From Linanthus parryae (Eukaryota > Streptophyta > Magnoliopsida > Ericales > Polemoniaceae): a stretch of 64,000 nt of DNA. Shown in pieces: positions 32,074 through 44,424 of the stretch. The position numbers and the translations under genes were made by a program. The stretch is taken from NCBI GenBank assembly GCA_023055425.1, contig JALGPY010000004.1, forward strand, positions 59,295,718 through 59,359,717. The letters are read 5' to 3'. The notes beneath the pieces were generated by a model. It was not told the DNA's origin. It saw nothing but the letters and a program-made list of their open reading frames with translations, and searched no databases. Position 1 is the stretch's first letter, and every line of letters begins with the position of its first letter.

Positions 32074-33360
32074 TGAAAGGGGAGTATGGAGATAGATATG
32101 CAGCACAAACACTCTACAAGGGGGGGGGGTTGAATAGAGTACGCCAAGTTTTTGCAAAACTGGTAAAGGAGAAGAGTTTCAGTTTCAAGAGCAATGGAGT
32201 TCAAGGCCTTGCAAACAGTTTCAAGCCTTTGAAGTGAAATACAGTTTGATATAGAATATACAAGTCTTTTTCAAGGACTTGAAAATAGTTTCAAACCCTT
32301 GAAAACAGACTAGTTTGAATAATGTAAAAACTATGAATGTAAATGAACTATAAATGCAAGAGACAAGTGATTTATAGAGTTCATTCCACTTGGAACTATG
32401 TCTCTACCTCAGGGATCTTCTCCCTGAAGGATTTTCAACTTAATTGTAATTAATCAAAAGCTAAGCCCTATATCTCAAGAACAAAGAGTTGCCTACTCTG
32501 TTATAGCTTGTAGTTCTCTCTAACATATCTAGTACCTGCTCTAGCTAACTGATTAAGTAAGAATTCTCTACTGTTCACCTTGAACAATCCTTTAGAATGA
32601 AATGAAGAAGTATTGCAAGAAGGATCTGCAAATAAAGCACAAGTCAGAAGAACATTAAAGTGTAGAACTGCAGTGATCTTCTGTGAGATGGATTGTGAGA
32701 AGATGAACTTCCTTGATGCTTGTCAATCCGGAATTTTGTCTCTATTTTTGCCCGTTTTATCTTTTGTCGCTTCAGAATGAGCTTGATTCATACTGTTTCA
32801 TGCTCTGTAAATCTTCCTTGATTTTCAGCAACAACTTCCTATTTTGTAGGCAACAAGTTTTGACTCTCTTAAAAGCCTTCTCCAACGGATAGTTAATTAC
32901 AATCTTCAGGGATATTGTTTTGATCTTGTCATTAAAAAATCTGAGAAGCTATCATGATTCTCTGATTGATCAAAGAATCATCTTCTCTAAGTATTTCCCA
33001 TCCTGCAAAATCCAGATAAGGAAACAAATCCTGCATATTTAGGAAATAAAATTTCCCTGCAAAACTGAGTCAAACTGATGGATTAAACCATGTTAGATAT
33101 GTCAAAACAGTTTGTCTTTCATCATCAATTAATAACACATCACGCACAGTAATGATAGAGATAAAATCAGATCTGAAGTGTTTATAAAAACTCCCCCTTA
33201 GAACATGCATACAGGTCAGACAGTTTCAAGGCTTTGAATCCAAGTTCAAGGCCTTGAAATAGCTATTTCAAGCCTGTGAAACCTGATTCAAGGCTTTGAA
33301 AACTTGTCAAGGCCTTGAAATAACTAAGTATTTCAAGTCCATGAAACTTGTGACCTTACA
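32074..33360 (-). repeat. 5' LTR of element A
   Basis: 1287 bp, element strand TGTAAGGTCAC .. CCTTTCA. It contains the U3 palindrome array (33222-33348, spacings 20, 22, 20, 19, 26), further palindrome pairs at about 32206/32226 and 32276/32296 (20 bp apart), and near its 3' end a hairpin around a G run (ACTCTACAA-G10-TTGAATAGAGT, about 32111-32140 on the plus strand). Confidence 0.88.
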
Positions 33361-33652
33361 AAGAGTATGCTAACTTTTGCTAAAAAAAACGGTGTTTTAA
33401 GACTTGAGTAGAGTATGCAGTTGATATCTCAAAGGTTTGAGAAAGATTTGAGAAACTAGAGATATAACTGCAGAACACAAATGCTTCAAAGGTTTAAGAT
33501 TTGGAAAACTCCAAAGCTTTGGAACTTCCTGCTTAGACTGAAATGAAAAGCTAAATGAAGTAGGCAGCAAGAATAGAAAGATATTACAGAGTTCAGTCAC
33601 AATTGGACCTAGTCTCTGCCTGAGGGATCTTATACCTCCAGGATTCTAAAAC
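33361..33652 (-). repeat. Older SIRE-like LTR D, first part
   Basis: Diverged SIRE-like LTR sequence: AGAGTATGCTAACTTTTGC as in the hairpin stem of the other LTRs, ACAGAGTTCAGTCACAATTGGACCTAGTCTCTGCC, GGGATC. Element A lies immediately to its left, and element H splits it at 33658. The remainder is at 40276-40990. Confidence 0.7.
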
Positions 33653-33657
33653 AACTT

Positions 33658-34275
33658 TGTTTGAATTTTGCCCTAAAGGCAATCAATTTGTCGTAACATT
33701 TGTATGGACTTACTATTCATTATTTTATCAATATGGGTATATGCTAACATGAATGAAGTCCTTAGAATATAGAGGTTGCATTTTTAAATATCCCTATTCG
33801 AGTACTTCAGTTAATAGGACGACTATATTGCATCTAGACTAGTATGTGGGTAGATTGATATGGGGATATCAGTCTAACACATGGGTACGCATTAGGAGTA
33901 ATGGCGTACTAGATTGACCCACAATGAGAAGGCTACATGGGAGTTATGTGAATGTCACAAGCGCTTCTCATAGTGACAATGGTGTTATGATCCTTAGACT
34001 TGAAGTCACTAGATATTCTTGTTGTGAAATATCATGCTTTGATATTATCAAACGTTACGCGTTAACCGGGTCACTATAAAGATAGTTATCGGGCATGATA
34101 GGAAGCAAGCTGAGAGATCGTAGTGATGTAAAGAGGATTTGTCCCTCCCACATAACGAGAGTAAATATCCATGGCCACTCGATGAGTAGGACTTAGAAAA
34201 ATGCATGGTCATGCTCAAATAAATTAATGTGAGACATTGATGTTATGTGTTTATCTAAGTCTACTCACAGATCGA
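33658..34275 (+). repeat. Truncated 5' LTR of element H
   Basis: About 93 percent identical by eye to the first 600 bp of the 3' LTR (38774-39390). The match ends at CTACTCACAGATCGA, after which sequence like the G leader (GCGCGTTAAAATTGG) begins. The junction removes U5 and the PBS. Confidence 0.85.
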
Positions 34276-36000
34276 ACAGCGCGTTAAAATTGGTGTTAAA
34301 TGTAGTATGTGCTTTGTTGCATGGTTGATGGATATGGCCTAGGTTGTGGATGTTTGTGTTTGTTTGTTGTTTGGTTTACGGCCTGCGAGCTGATCAAATT
34401 TATGTAATAGTAAGTTAATTTTACAGCCTGCGAGCTGATCATCTTCTCGACATGTGAGATTTTATTTATTTATTTAATTTTGATGCTTGTTAGAATTAGA
34501 ATATTTAGATGATAGCCAAGAGCATGGAGAAGAAGACTGGAGGACCAAAGGCCACAAAGACGATGAGGACACCCATCCTAGGCGCACGATTATGGTGGAG
34601 CACATGTAGATGAGCTTTTCACTTTAGGGCATATGGATATTATCATTGGCTTGGTAATATCTTAGTCTAGGGGCAATATCCATGCCACATTAATTTTTCT
34701 TTTTGTGGATGTTTATTATATACGTCTTGTTATTTATTTTTGTCTGGATGGCGATACTAGCATAACGTTAACAAGATAATAATAATCAAGTATGATCTTT
34801 TATTGTGGATTGCTCAATCCAAATAAGTAGATCATGTTGATGGGATCAACCAAACAAATAATGATTATTAAATCCCTCATCGAAATATTGCGTTTTGCCT
34901 TCTCTTTCCTAAACACCCTTCATGATCAAGGTCTATTAAATTCGGGCATGCCAAAGCAAGTCGTTTTAATGTACCTTGGTATGTTGCGGACGACACAATA
35001 AAATAATGTGTGATTGTTGAAGCAAGAGGTTGGACGCAACTGGGCAAAGTCGATTGGATTGACGAGACTAGAGGCATGACAATTAGATGTTATCAAAAGG
35101 ATAAAGAATTAAGAATTATTCGACTAATTGGACCAAGAGTTGCATATGGATGCAATTGGAAGGTGTTCCTACCTAATTAACCAATTATTAGGTGACGTGC
35201 CAAAGCACGCTCAAGAAGAGGTGAAATATAGATCGTGCCCACTAGAAAGTATATGATATTTTCCGCATTAATGGTGAAGCTATTAATCCGAGAAAAATAG
35301 TGGGAGCTGTATTTAATAATTTTCGTCATTGTTAAATATAGTTTAAACGTCACAATACTTTGCATAATCCTTTTCTGCTGAATAATGGAATTAAAACAAC
35401 AAAATCGACTTTATCGCTACGTCCTTAGGAAGGACAGATTGTCTGGTATTTGTTTTAATAAACTGGTATAAGATTGAGAATTGTTCTCAAATAAAATAAA
35501 AGTATTGTATATCCTAGAGCATAAAGTTTCCTTCCACCAACTACCAAAACACACTAAAACCTAATGGAAGGAACATCAAATATTGGATCTTTGGAAGTGA
35601 CTTGCCTCATGTTAGCTACCACGAACTATGAGCTTTTGAAGCAAGATGAGAACATGGATGATTATGATATGATCATTTAAGGAAGCTCTTTTCAAGAGCC
35701 GGCTATACATGAAAGGTTTGAAGAGCTGCTCCATTTGCGTTTTACCTTTTCTTGCTTAGCACTCGTCATGATCAAGATGTAATAAAGATCGGGCTTGCCA
35801 AAGCAAGGCGACTTTATTCACCAAGATGTGACGCGACGGAAAAAGCTAGTAATGTGTGATTGCTGAAGCAAGAGATCAAACACAACTAAGACATTGAAAG
35901 CTTAGAAGATGAGAGTTATATATGAGAAAGATAAAAAATAAAGAGTTTTTCTCTCAAATGGACCAAGAATTGCATTCGATGCAATTAGACTTTTTTACAA
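34276..36000 (+). other. Leader and gag trace of element H, with a duplicated segment
   Basis: The leader holds two related segments, about 34885-35175 and 35745-35990. Shared landmarks are CATGATCAAG, ATGCCAAAGCAAG or TTGCCAAAGCAAG, AATGTGTGATTG, TGAAGCAAGAG, and ATGCAATT after GAGTTGCAT or GAATTGCAT. Between them a gag-like start at 35563 reads MEGTSNIGSLEVTCL, and later LKQDENMDDYDMII. No intact frame is present. Confidence 0.55.
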
Positions 36001-38640
36001 AGGCGATTTTCTCAATATGATTGAGAGCCACTGAACAAAGTGCTAGCCAAAAGGATAGTTTAGTGGAAGAGGAACTGCCCAAAGTACATTGAAGGAAAAG
36101 GGAATTATGAATTCCAATTTATTATATCTTTGTTATAAAATGAAAATGTGTCTATCTCATCATCATAGGTATTTGATACTAGGTGAGGATCTCACATTTA
36201 TAGAAATGTGCAGGATCTCAAGAGAAGAAGACAATTGAATAAGGAAGAGATACACCTACATGTGGGGCAATGTAGACAGGGTTGCAGAATTAACCGTATG
36301 AAATTATCTCCACCTTTTGGAATTATCCATTAATTAGAAAAGTACGATTATGTCCCTGCTATAAGTAGGAACATTATCACAATTTCTTTTTTGGACAAGA
36401 AAATATTCCCCTATTAAAATAATGGACAAATGTTGTTCTATTTATTTTAATAAAATGCATTATTGTAATGCTAATTTTTCTAATGGATTGTAGATTCTTG
36501 ATCATGATAATTTCAGTTATCACATTAAATATATAACATTGGCATTATGGTTTTGGTCACTTGAATGAGAACACATTTCTAGACTCCACATGGATGGATT
36601 TCTGGACTCATTTGATTATGAATCATGTGAGAGATGTGAGAATTGTTTGTTGGACAAAGATATGATCTTTTAGATTCATACATAGTGATGTATGTGTACC
36701 ACTAAGAACAAGTTCTAGAGATGGTTTTGGTACTTCCTCATATTTACTGGATCATTAGATATGGATTTGGGTCTTATGAAGTAAAAATCAGAATTCTTTG
36801 AAAAGTTTAAGGAATTCAGGAATGAAGTAGAGAACTAGCTTGGCAAGAGTATCAAGACTCTACGATTAGATCGTGGATGAGGATGCTTAAGTCAAGAGTT
36901 TGACAAGCATCTAAAGGAGTGTTAGATATGATCCAAATACACTCCACTTAGAATGCCATTATGGAATTTGTGTCTAAATGGAGAAATCGGATCTCGTTGG
37001 ACACGGGTCGGTTATCATATGTCAAACAGATATTCCAATTTACGTATGGGGCTATGCTCTACTTATAGCAATTTTGCCCATTAACTTTGTTCCATCATAA
37101 CAAATATGAATACACCATACATGATATGGACTAGGAGGTTTCCTAGTATTTCATAAATATCTGGGATTGTGATGTTTATGTAAAGCATTTACAGATAAAA
37201 TTGGACCCAATTCGGATAAATTTATTTTTGTGGAAAATTCGAAAGGATATTATTTCTAAAATCCAATCGAGGACAAAGTGTTTTTTGCTCAAACCGCTGT
37301 GTTTCTAAAAGGAGAATTGTCTCTAAGAAACAGTGGTACGATAGTACAACTTGAAAGAGTTCAAGAACCACAAAAAAACATTCATCCTTTGATGGAACAT
37401 GAGTAGGATCACAAGGTGTTGTGGAGCAACCTACTCAAGTAACAAAAGAACCTTGTAGGTCAGGAACAATATGTCAAGGAGATATGGAAATATGGATTTC
37501 TCATAACCTAGTGATATATTGTTCGTGAAGATGAGCCTACAAACTATGAGGTGGCCACGAGTGGACCAAAATCTCAACAATGTCTTAAGGCCAGGAGATA
37601 TGAAGTGGAATCCATGTATACCAACAAAGTATGGGCTTTGTTGGAACCACCTAAAGGGTATGCCCCATAGGGTGCACGTAGGTTTTAAGGAAAACTAACA
37701 TGGATGGTAATAGGATTACTTTTAAGGGACGATTGGTGGCTGAAGGTTTCCTGTGAGTTCATAGTATGGACTATGAGGAAATCTTTTCCTAGTTGCGATG
37801 CTTAAATCCATTCGCATCTTGCTTGTAGGAATCTATCTATGGATATAATCAAGCTTCTTGGAGTTGTAATCTTGGATACAATAATGAAATCAAATGGTTT
37901 GATTCCATGAAGAATGAAGATGAAACTTGTGTTTACAAGAAGGTTAGTGGGAGCACAGTTGTATTTATGGTCTTGTATGTGGTTAACATACAACTAATTG
38001 GGAATGATGTCCCTACTCTGCAATCAGATAAAGATTGGATAGGGAATCAATTTTAAATGAAATGACTTAGGCGAAGCAACTTATAAAATTCTATGGAGAT
38101 AGATGAATAAAGTTGTTCGGCTTAATTTAAAGTGCATAAAATGATGAAGGTGTTGAAATTGTTCAACACGCAAGAATATGGATTCTTACCTATGTCACAT
38201 GGAGTTAGTCTTTGGAAGGCTAATTGTCCTTCCAATCATATTGAGAAAGGACCGTATGAATAAGATTCATAGGATACGCCAAGTTATGTGCAAAGGCCAG
38301 ACATGTCATTTAAGAATGAAATGATGATACGAGTCATATCCAGATGAGAGTCATTGGATATTGATCAAGAAAATCCTTATGAAAGTGAGAAGAACTACGG
38401 ATGAATTCATGATAGATGGGGATATGAAGGGTTCACTGTAAGGACTTACAATGATGCGAACTTCCAATCCAACAAGAATGATTCCAGATCATAGTCAAGT
38501 TTAGCGATTTGCCTTAGTTGAGGGATTGTGAGCTGGAAAGGTTCCAGGCAAGATTCAGTTGCCGATTATATCGCAGATGATTGAGTGTATTGTTGCATGA
38601 TATGCAAATACTCAGAATATTTGATCTCATTCGATTTTCG
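36001..38640 (+). pseudogene. Decayed copia pol of element H
   Basis: Short recognisable islands in a frame full of stops. Integrase-like text lies around 36700-36930. RT lies around 37914-38060 (NEDETCVYKKVSGSTVVFMVLYVVNIQLIGNDVPTL), where the catalytic pair of YVDD is replaced by VN. RNase H islands occur near 38300-38560. Positions of the lesser islands are approximate. Confidence 0.65.
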
Positions 38641-38773
38641 ATAGAGGTGATGTGCATATTTGCAAAGTACCAGTGAAAGTTTCTCTTACCTCTTGCGCAA
38701 CGAAAGCGTGAGGGTGTGCAATAGGTCAAGGCATATGATGCACCAGATTGACTCTAGTGCAAGTGGGAGACAG

Positions 38774-40275
38774 TATGAATTGTTCCTTAGAGGCAATCAA
38801 TTTGTCGTTACATTTGTATGGACTTACTATTCATTATGTTATCTGTATGGGTATATGCTAAAATGAATGAAGTTCTTTGAATATAGAGGTTATACTCTTA
38901 AATATCCCTAGTCGAGTACTAAAATTAATAGGACGACTGTATTTCATCGAGAGTAGTATGTGGGTAGATTGATATGGGGATATCATTCTAACACATGGTA
39001 CGCATTAGGAGTAATGGCGTACTGGATTGACCCACCATGAGAAGGATACATGGGAGTTATGTGAATGTCACAAGCGCTTCTCATAGTGACAATGGTGTTG
39101 TGATCCTTAAACTTGAAGTCACTAGACATTCTAGTTTTGAAATATCATGCTTTTATATTATCAAACGTTGCGCCATAACCGGGTAAATATAAAGATAGTT
39201 ATCGGGCATGATAGGAAGCATGCTGAGAGATCGTAGTGATGTAGAGAGGATTTGTCCCTCGCACATAATGGGAGTAAATATCCATGGCCACTCGATGAGT
39301 AGGACTTAGAAATATGCATGGCCATGCTCAAATAAATCAATATGGGATATTGATGTTGTTTGATTATCTAAGTCTACTCACAGATCGAGAAACTGTGGAT
39401 TGGATATACAAGTGTGACACTCAATGTCTTGTGTCCAATCCGGATAGATGAGACAAAGGGATTATACAACACAGAAACATTGATCACAATGTTTAGTCAG
39501 ATCACTGACATTCCTGTTACTTGGGAGCATTGATGTATTGCAAGACACCGCTCAATGTTTGTAATAATTATTATTACTTCCACCTAATTAAGAACCTACA
39601 GGGTCACACACAATAATAGATCTAGCTGGGATTATTTCTAATTAGTTGGACTAAATAGCAATAATGAATTAAATGAACTAAAGTGTAAATTGTGCTCATT
39701 AGTTGGACTAAAGAGCAATTGTGGACTAGAATGTAACTAATCCCACATTGTTGGATTTATGGGCAAAGAGGAATTTCTCTAGCTATAAATAGGATTTATA
39801 GGATAAGAAAATTTAGTCTTAATTAATTCCTACACAACACAGTTTACTAGAGAGCTAGAGAGAAAAAAAAGTTAAAAGGAGTTTTCACTCCCAGGGTTTC
39901 GGCCAAGCCATGGAGCCGCCCCATTGGAGCCGTAGGCCACCATGGATGCCCCCCCTCTTGCTGCCCACGGCATGGTGATGTCGTGGCCTCTTCTTGCCGC
40001 CGCTTGGATGTGGTCCGGCCCGTGCACAAGTCTATGTTCATCCTTCTTCTCAAATTTCTAGCACCATTGGAGAAGAAGCTCGGTTGAGGTGTATTCATGT
40101 GGATACCGTAGAGACAAAGATACAATTCTTTGTATGTGATAATGTTAGCCTGGTATGGGTGAAGTAACCTTTCTTCCTTTCATCATATTATGATGCTTCA
40201 CCTGTGATCCTTGGTGGGTTTTGAGCAGGATTAATTTTTGTTATTCCGCTATGTAACCTGCATCAAAACCCAACA
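38774..40275 (+). repeat. 3' LTR of element H
   Basis: About 1.5 kb, preceded by the PPT AAGTGGGAGA and ending AAAACCCAACA. TATA-like CTATAAATA is at 39783-39791. Its start is slightly degenerate (TATGAATTGTTCC). Confidence 0.85.
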
Positions 40276-40990
40276 AACTTCTTATTAATCACCCCGATAC
40301 ATCCCTAGATATAAAGCCTGAGTGAGATACCTTTTACCTACACAGCTTGTGGTTCCCAACCTATCTAGTTCTAGCAACAACCTGTTGAATCAATAAGAAC
40401 CTATTTGTTGTTCACTTGAACAACTAAACTTCTAGGTTTGTGAGGTTTGAGAACAGAGAATGATAATAAAAGTTTAGTACAAGTGGGAAGAACGCAAAAT
40501 AGAGATAAGCAATAAAGTTTGGAAGTGTTCGTCAATTTGTGATGAATGATCTTGCTACTTCAGTGTCAAGGGCCAGATGAGTCTGAAGATTTGAATGATC
40601 TGATCTCTCCTATTTGTAGAACTCTTCAAAATCTCACGATGATCAGTGTCAGATCATGTATTTTTTTTCAAATTCAAAGCACTGATCTCTATAAATAACA
40701 GTCTGCAACAACCAGAGAGATGTTAGGAACTGCATGCCTACAAATCCTCTTACCTGATATGCTTCTTTCAAAAACTATGCTTGGATAGCCATCTGATTGG
40801 TTTATGGACGTTGGAACGCCCAACAACCCTAAATGCACTCAACAAACAAGATCAAACAATATCCAGACAAACTAGCATCAAGATTTGATCAGCAATATGC
40901 CAACGTTTCGTCAGAAAAACTAGGCTAGGTTTTGTGTGAAAATAAACTTAGCTAGTACATCCAATGTGATGAATATATCATCAAAACATT
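40276..40990 (-). repeat. Older SIRE-like LTR D, second part
   Basis: Continues D after element H: CTTATTAATCA, CAGCTTGTGGTT, AACCTATCTAGTTCTAGC, and TTGTTCACTTGAACAA as in the other SIRE LTRs. Similarity fades before 40990. No internal region of D is recognisable. Confidence 0.6.
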
Positions 40991-41033
40991 ATGGAACAAG
41001 TATTAATAGATATTAATAGATCCATAACAAGTT

Positions 41034-41411
41034 ATGAATCCCAATGACAACATATCGCAGTCGGGGTATGTGTTTTGCATGAATGGAAGAGCTGTGAGCT
41101 GGAAGAGTTCCAAGCAAGAGACAGTTGGTGATTCTACAGCTGAAGCTGAGTACATTGCTGCTGCAGGCGCAACAAAGGACGCTGTTTGGATAAATAATTT
41201 TATCACTGAGCTTCGTGTGGTTCCTATAATTGTGGATCCCATATCGTTGTACTGTGACAACTTTGGGGTGATCACACAAGAGAATGAGCCTAGATCACAC
41301 CAGAAATCAAAGCATGTACTTAGGAGATTCCATCATATTTGTGAAATGATTGATGTACGAGATGTGAAGATATGTGAGATACAAATGGATGAAAACTTTC
41401 TGATCCACTAA
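41034..41411 (+). pseudogene. copia RNase H, C-terminal fragment
   Basis: 125 aa open frame: NISQSGYVFCMNGRAVSWKSSKQETVGDST, EAEYIAAAGATKDAVWI, LYCDNFGVI, EPRSHQKSKHVLRRFHHI. This is the copia RNase H from its middle to the end. The catalytic acids in the missing N-terminal part are absent. The frame ends at TAA 41409-41411, followed by a degraded tail. Confidence 0.88.
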
Positions 41412-41490
41412 CAAAGCGACTCGTTCCGCGAAAGCATGAAGGGAACACTAGATCTATAAGCATAAGAGATGCACCAGATTGGCTCTAGTG

Positions 41491-41502
41491 CAAGTGGGAG
41501 AC
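41491..41502 (+). other. Polypurine tract of element E
   Basis: CAAGTGGGAGAC directly precedes the LTR start TGTTGGAATAGG. The same tract is seen before the LTR at 38774. Confidence 0.8.
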
Positions 41503-42899
41503 TGTTGGAATAGGTTCTCTAAAGGCAATCGATTTTTAGTATGAACATTTTTTGGCTATAATATTAATTTATTATTTATGGCGATATTTAATATAATGAA
41601 GTCCTTAGATACAATGTGCTGTTTATCTTACATATCCCTAGTCCATTATATTGGTTAACAGGACAATCAACTATACACTAGTATGTGGGTAGATTGATAT
41701 GGAGATATCGAGTCTAACACATGAGTATGCATTAAAAGTAATGGAATATTGGATTGACCCACAACGAGAAGCCTACATTAGATTATGTCAAAGTCACAAG
41801 CGCTTCTCGTAGTGCTAATGGTTTTGTAATCCTTAGAATTGAAGTCATTAGATACTCTAGTTGTGAAATATCTCGCTTTCATATTATCAAACCTTGCGCC
41901 TTAACAGGGAAACTATAAAGATCGGACATGGTAGGAAGCAAGCTGAGATCATAGTGATGTAGACACGATTTGTCCCTCCCACATAATGGGAGCAAATATC
42001 CATAAGCCACACAAGGGAGGGTGCTTATAGAATATATGGCCAGACTCAGATAAATCAAAATGGAGATATTGATGTTATCTGCACGGATAAGCATATTCCC
42101 ATGATCGAGAAACTATGGATTGGATATACGAGTGTGACTAATACGTCTCGTGTCCAATCTGGATATGGCGACAAAGGAATAACACAATACATGAACATTG
42201 TGCACAAGGTTTGTTGGATCACTGACTATTTCTATTAGTTGGGTGGCATGGATGTGTTGCTGGACACCGCTCCATGTTAGTAAAGGGTTACTACCAACTA
42301 AGTAGAAACATATGGGGTAACACACCAGATGGATTATATTGGATATTTGCATTAATGAGTAGGACTAACTAATCAAAAGGATCTAAACGCAACCACATGC
42401 AAAGTTAGTAGGACTAGTTTGCAAGGTGGACTAATCCATGTAAGGGCATGATTAGTAATGGGAAATTATGTAGTTAATAAAGAGTTATTAAGTATATAAA
42501 GACATCCTAGATTGTTATTTTCCAACTCAAGTCATTATTGACAGAACATAAAAAAAAGCAAGGAGAGAGACAAAATCCTAAGGAGGCCAAAGCCCCCCTA
42601 GACCCGTCCGCCCCATTGCTGTCGGCCACCCCTTGTGGCTCGCGGCTTGAACCGTTTGCCTGATCTCTTGCCTTCTTCTTCCGTTTCGAGCACACCGCGG
42701 TGGGAAGGAATCCAATCAAAGATCCAAGGTGTGGATACTCATAGAGACGAAGACATTATTCTTCGTATGATCTCTCAAACTCAGGTACACACCTCTTCTT
42801 CTCTTATCATGTTATGATGGCTTGCCTATGATCCTTGGAGGGATTTGAGCAGGATTGAATTTTGTTATTTTGCTGCGTTACCAGCATCAAAACCCGACA
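41503..42899 (+). repeat. 3' LTR of element E
   Basis: 1397 bp, TGTTGGAATAGGTTCTC .. AAAACCCGACA. TATA-like GTATATAAAG is at 42492-42501. The following sequence has no PBS, consistent with a 3' LTR. Confidence 0.88.
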
Positions 42900-44424
42900 G
42901 TTTGGGGAATTCGAACAGTTGATTCAGATATTGTTTGTGCATGGTCGTGATGATTAGTGGTTTATAGGTTTATTATGATGTCCCCCATGCTCGCTGCTAG
43001 TTTCCATGTAGGACCGGCTTGGGCCTCTTCATGATAATTATAATCTACTCCATGCTAAGTGTTTGTGTTCTAATGATCCCCAATTTGTCACATTCGTTTC
43101 ATTAATGGTTCTGCACTGTGTGGAATTTCGGCAGAGGTAAACATTGTTACATTTATCTTGGTGATACCGAATTTTCACATCAACGTTAAATGTATAAAGA
43201 AAACTAAATAGTTCCTATCATCTGTGACAGGTAACATTACTAGGATACAGAACCAGTAGTTGATCGTATGACCTTATATACGTACTAGAGTTGGCAGTGT
43301 TTGGACTTTCGCCATAGGTAAACAACTTTTGGTTCCCCTTTTCATTTCCTCAAGTCTATTGTTGATGTTGATATTCCCTTTTGGAGGGAAACCTTATTTT
43401 ATGATCACACAAAATAGATTTAAAGTAACTATTGTGTGGAGGCATTAGTTGTGACCTGTGAGAAAATTTGGAGTGAGTAAAAAGAAAAACTTGTCAAGTA
43501 ATATCACTAAAATCCAACAGCTTCTATGTGGTTATTCCATGAATCACAAGAAAGCTGGGTTGGAAGTCTAAAACATATTGGAATTACTGCATTCAATGGT
43601 TCATCGACCATCGAATGCAACAACTTACTGGGTTGGGGCTTGCTATGGTGGATGAACCATAAACGCAAAAACCCAGTAGATTTTAGACCGCCATGCCAAC
43701 TTTATTTGTGATGATTCTTCGTGCCCGTGAGCAAAATGGTAGACAATTTTTGAAATCGACTAAACACTTTTTGAAAGAAGACAATTCTTGGTTCCCATAG
43801 CACAAGCAATCATCTCAGATGGTCAGTTGTGCTGTGAGAAACATAGGTTCGCATCGATTTAGCACAAATCTTAGATCGATGAGCAGTTGTGCTCTGATAA
43901 ACAAAGGTTGGCATCGTTATGTTCAGACCACTTGAAGTAGCATCTTTGTTATCATTCCATGCATCAAAATGCTGCATCAGTTGGGCCAGAACATAAAGAA
44001 ATCAACATCGAAGGAGATTGTTGAAATCTACATGCTTTCCCACAATCAAAAATTTATCTAGGTGGATGAAAGGTGTAGTGAAATGGACAATGATGTAGGC
44101 TCTTTTTATACACAGTTGGGAAGTTGGGGGTTAGGAGAAGATGGAAAGTTAAAAGATGGACATGTGGGGTTGGGGGATTAATGGAGTTTAATAAATGCAT
44201 GTTTATTAAGCTATGGTTTCATCGATCTAGAATTAAGTATGTTCTTGCCACCTCCAGAAGCTTGTGTGTGACCATTCCATGCATCACAATGCTTCTGCAA
44301 GGGGCCAAGTACATAACTGAGTCTTGACATCGATATGCTTGTCCATAAGCGAAAATTTATCTCGAAGGATGAAATGTGGAGTTAAATCAACAAGGTTGTA
44401 TACTCTGGTTTTATACAAAGTTGG
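42900..44424. other. Unclassified DNA with diverged internal repeats
   Basis: No credible gene. Three related segments begin near 43530, 43955 and 44273 with TTCCATGAATCAC, ATTCCATGCATCAAAATGC and ATTCCATGCATCACAATGC. The last two continue with GGGCCA, AACATCGA or GACATCGA, and AAAATTTATCT. A shorter local duplication at 43825 and 43885 shares CAGTTGTGCT and GGTT-GCATCG. It may be a remnant of another element or target DNA. I cannot name it. Confidence 0.5.

Larger units (their letters stand above)
8590..33360 (-). mobile_element. SIRE-type Ty1/copia element A, with nested insertions
   Basis: Minus-strand SIRE/Maximus-type element. Its 5' LTR is at 32074-33360, followed leftward by PBS, gag, protease, integrase, a partly deleted RT, an RNase H remnant, a spacer, a third ORF, PPT and a 3' LTR truncated at 8590. 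It is interrupted by Athila-type A1 (11611-25669) inside the third ORF and by a solo Angela-like LTR (28078-29500) inside integrase. LTR divergence is high (roughly 12-15 percent by eye), so this is an old copy. Its right end abuts the older SIRE-like LTR D, and its left flank has been lost. Confidence 0.88.
33658..40275 (+). mobile_element. Angela-like copia element H, decayed
   Basis: Bounded by TG at 33658 and CA at 40275 with a perfect TSD AACTT (33653-33657, 40276-40280), inserted in SIRE-like LTR D. The 5' LTR is cut short: near 34275 it jumps straight into leader sequence, removing about 0.9 kb of LTR plus the PBS. The interior is full of stops. Order: partial LTR, leader with duplicated segments, gag trace, pol traces, PPT and full 3' LTR. 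Confidence 0.9.
40991..42899 (+). mobile_element. Angela-like copia, 3' end only (element E)
   Basis: 5'-truncated element retaining the RNase H end, PPT and a complete 3' LTR. It resembles element G but their LTRs differ strongly (about 75 percent identity by eye), so they are not halves of one insertion. The exact left junction with LTR D is unclear. A short duplication ATTAATAGAT lies there. Confidence 0.8.

Noticed and set aside
6522..42899. Elements G and E as two halves of one copia element split by later insertions
   Set aside because: Their LTRs share only about three quarters of positions by eye, far below what two LTRs of one element of this age should show relative to the nested copies.
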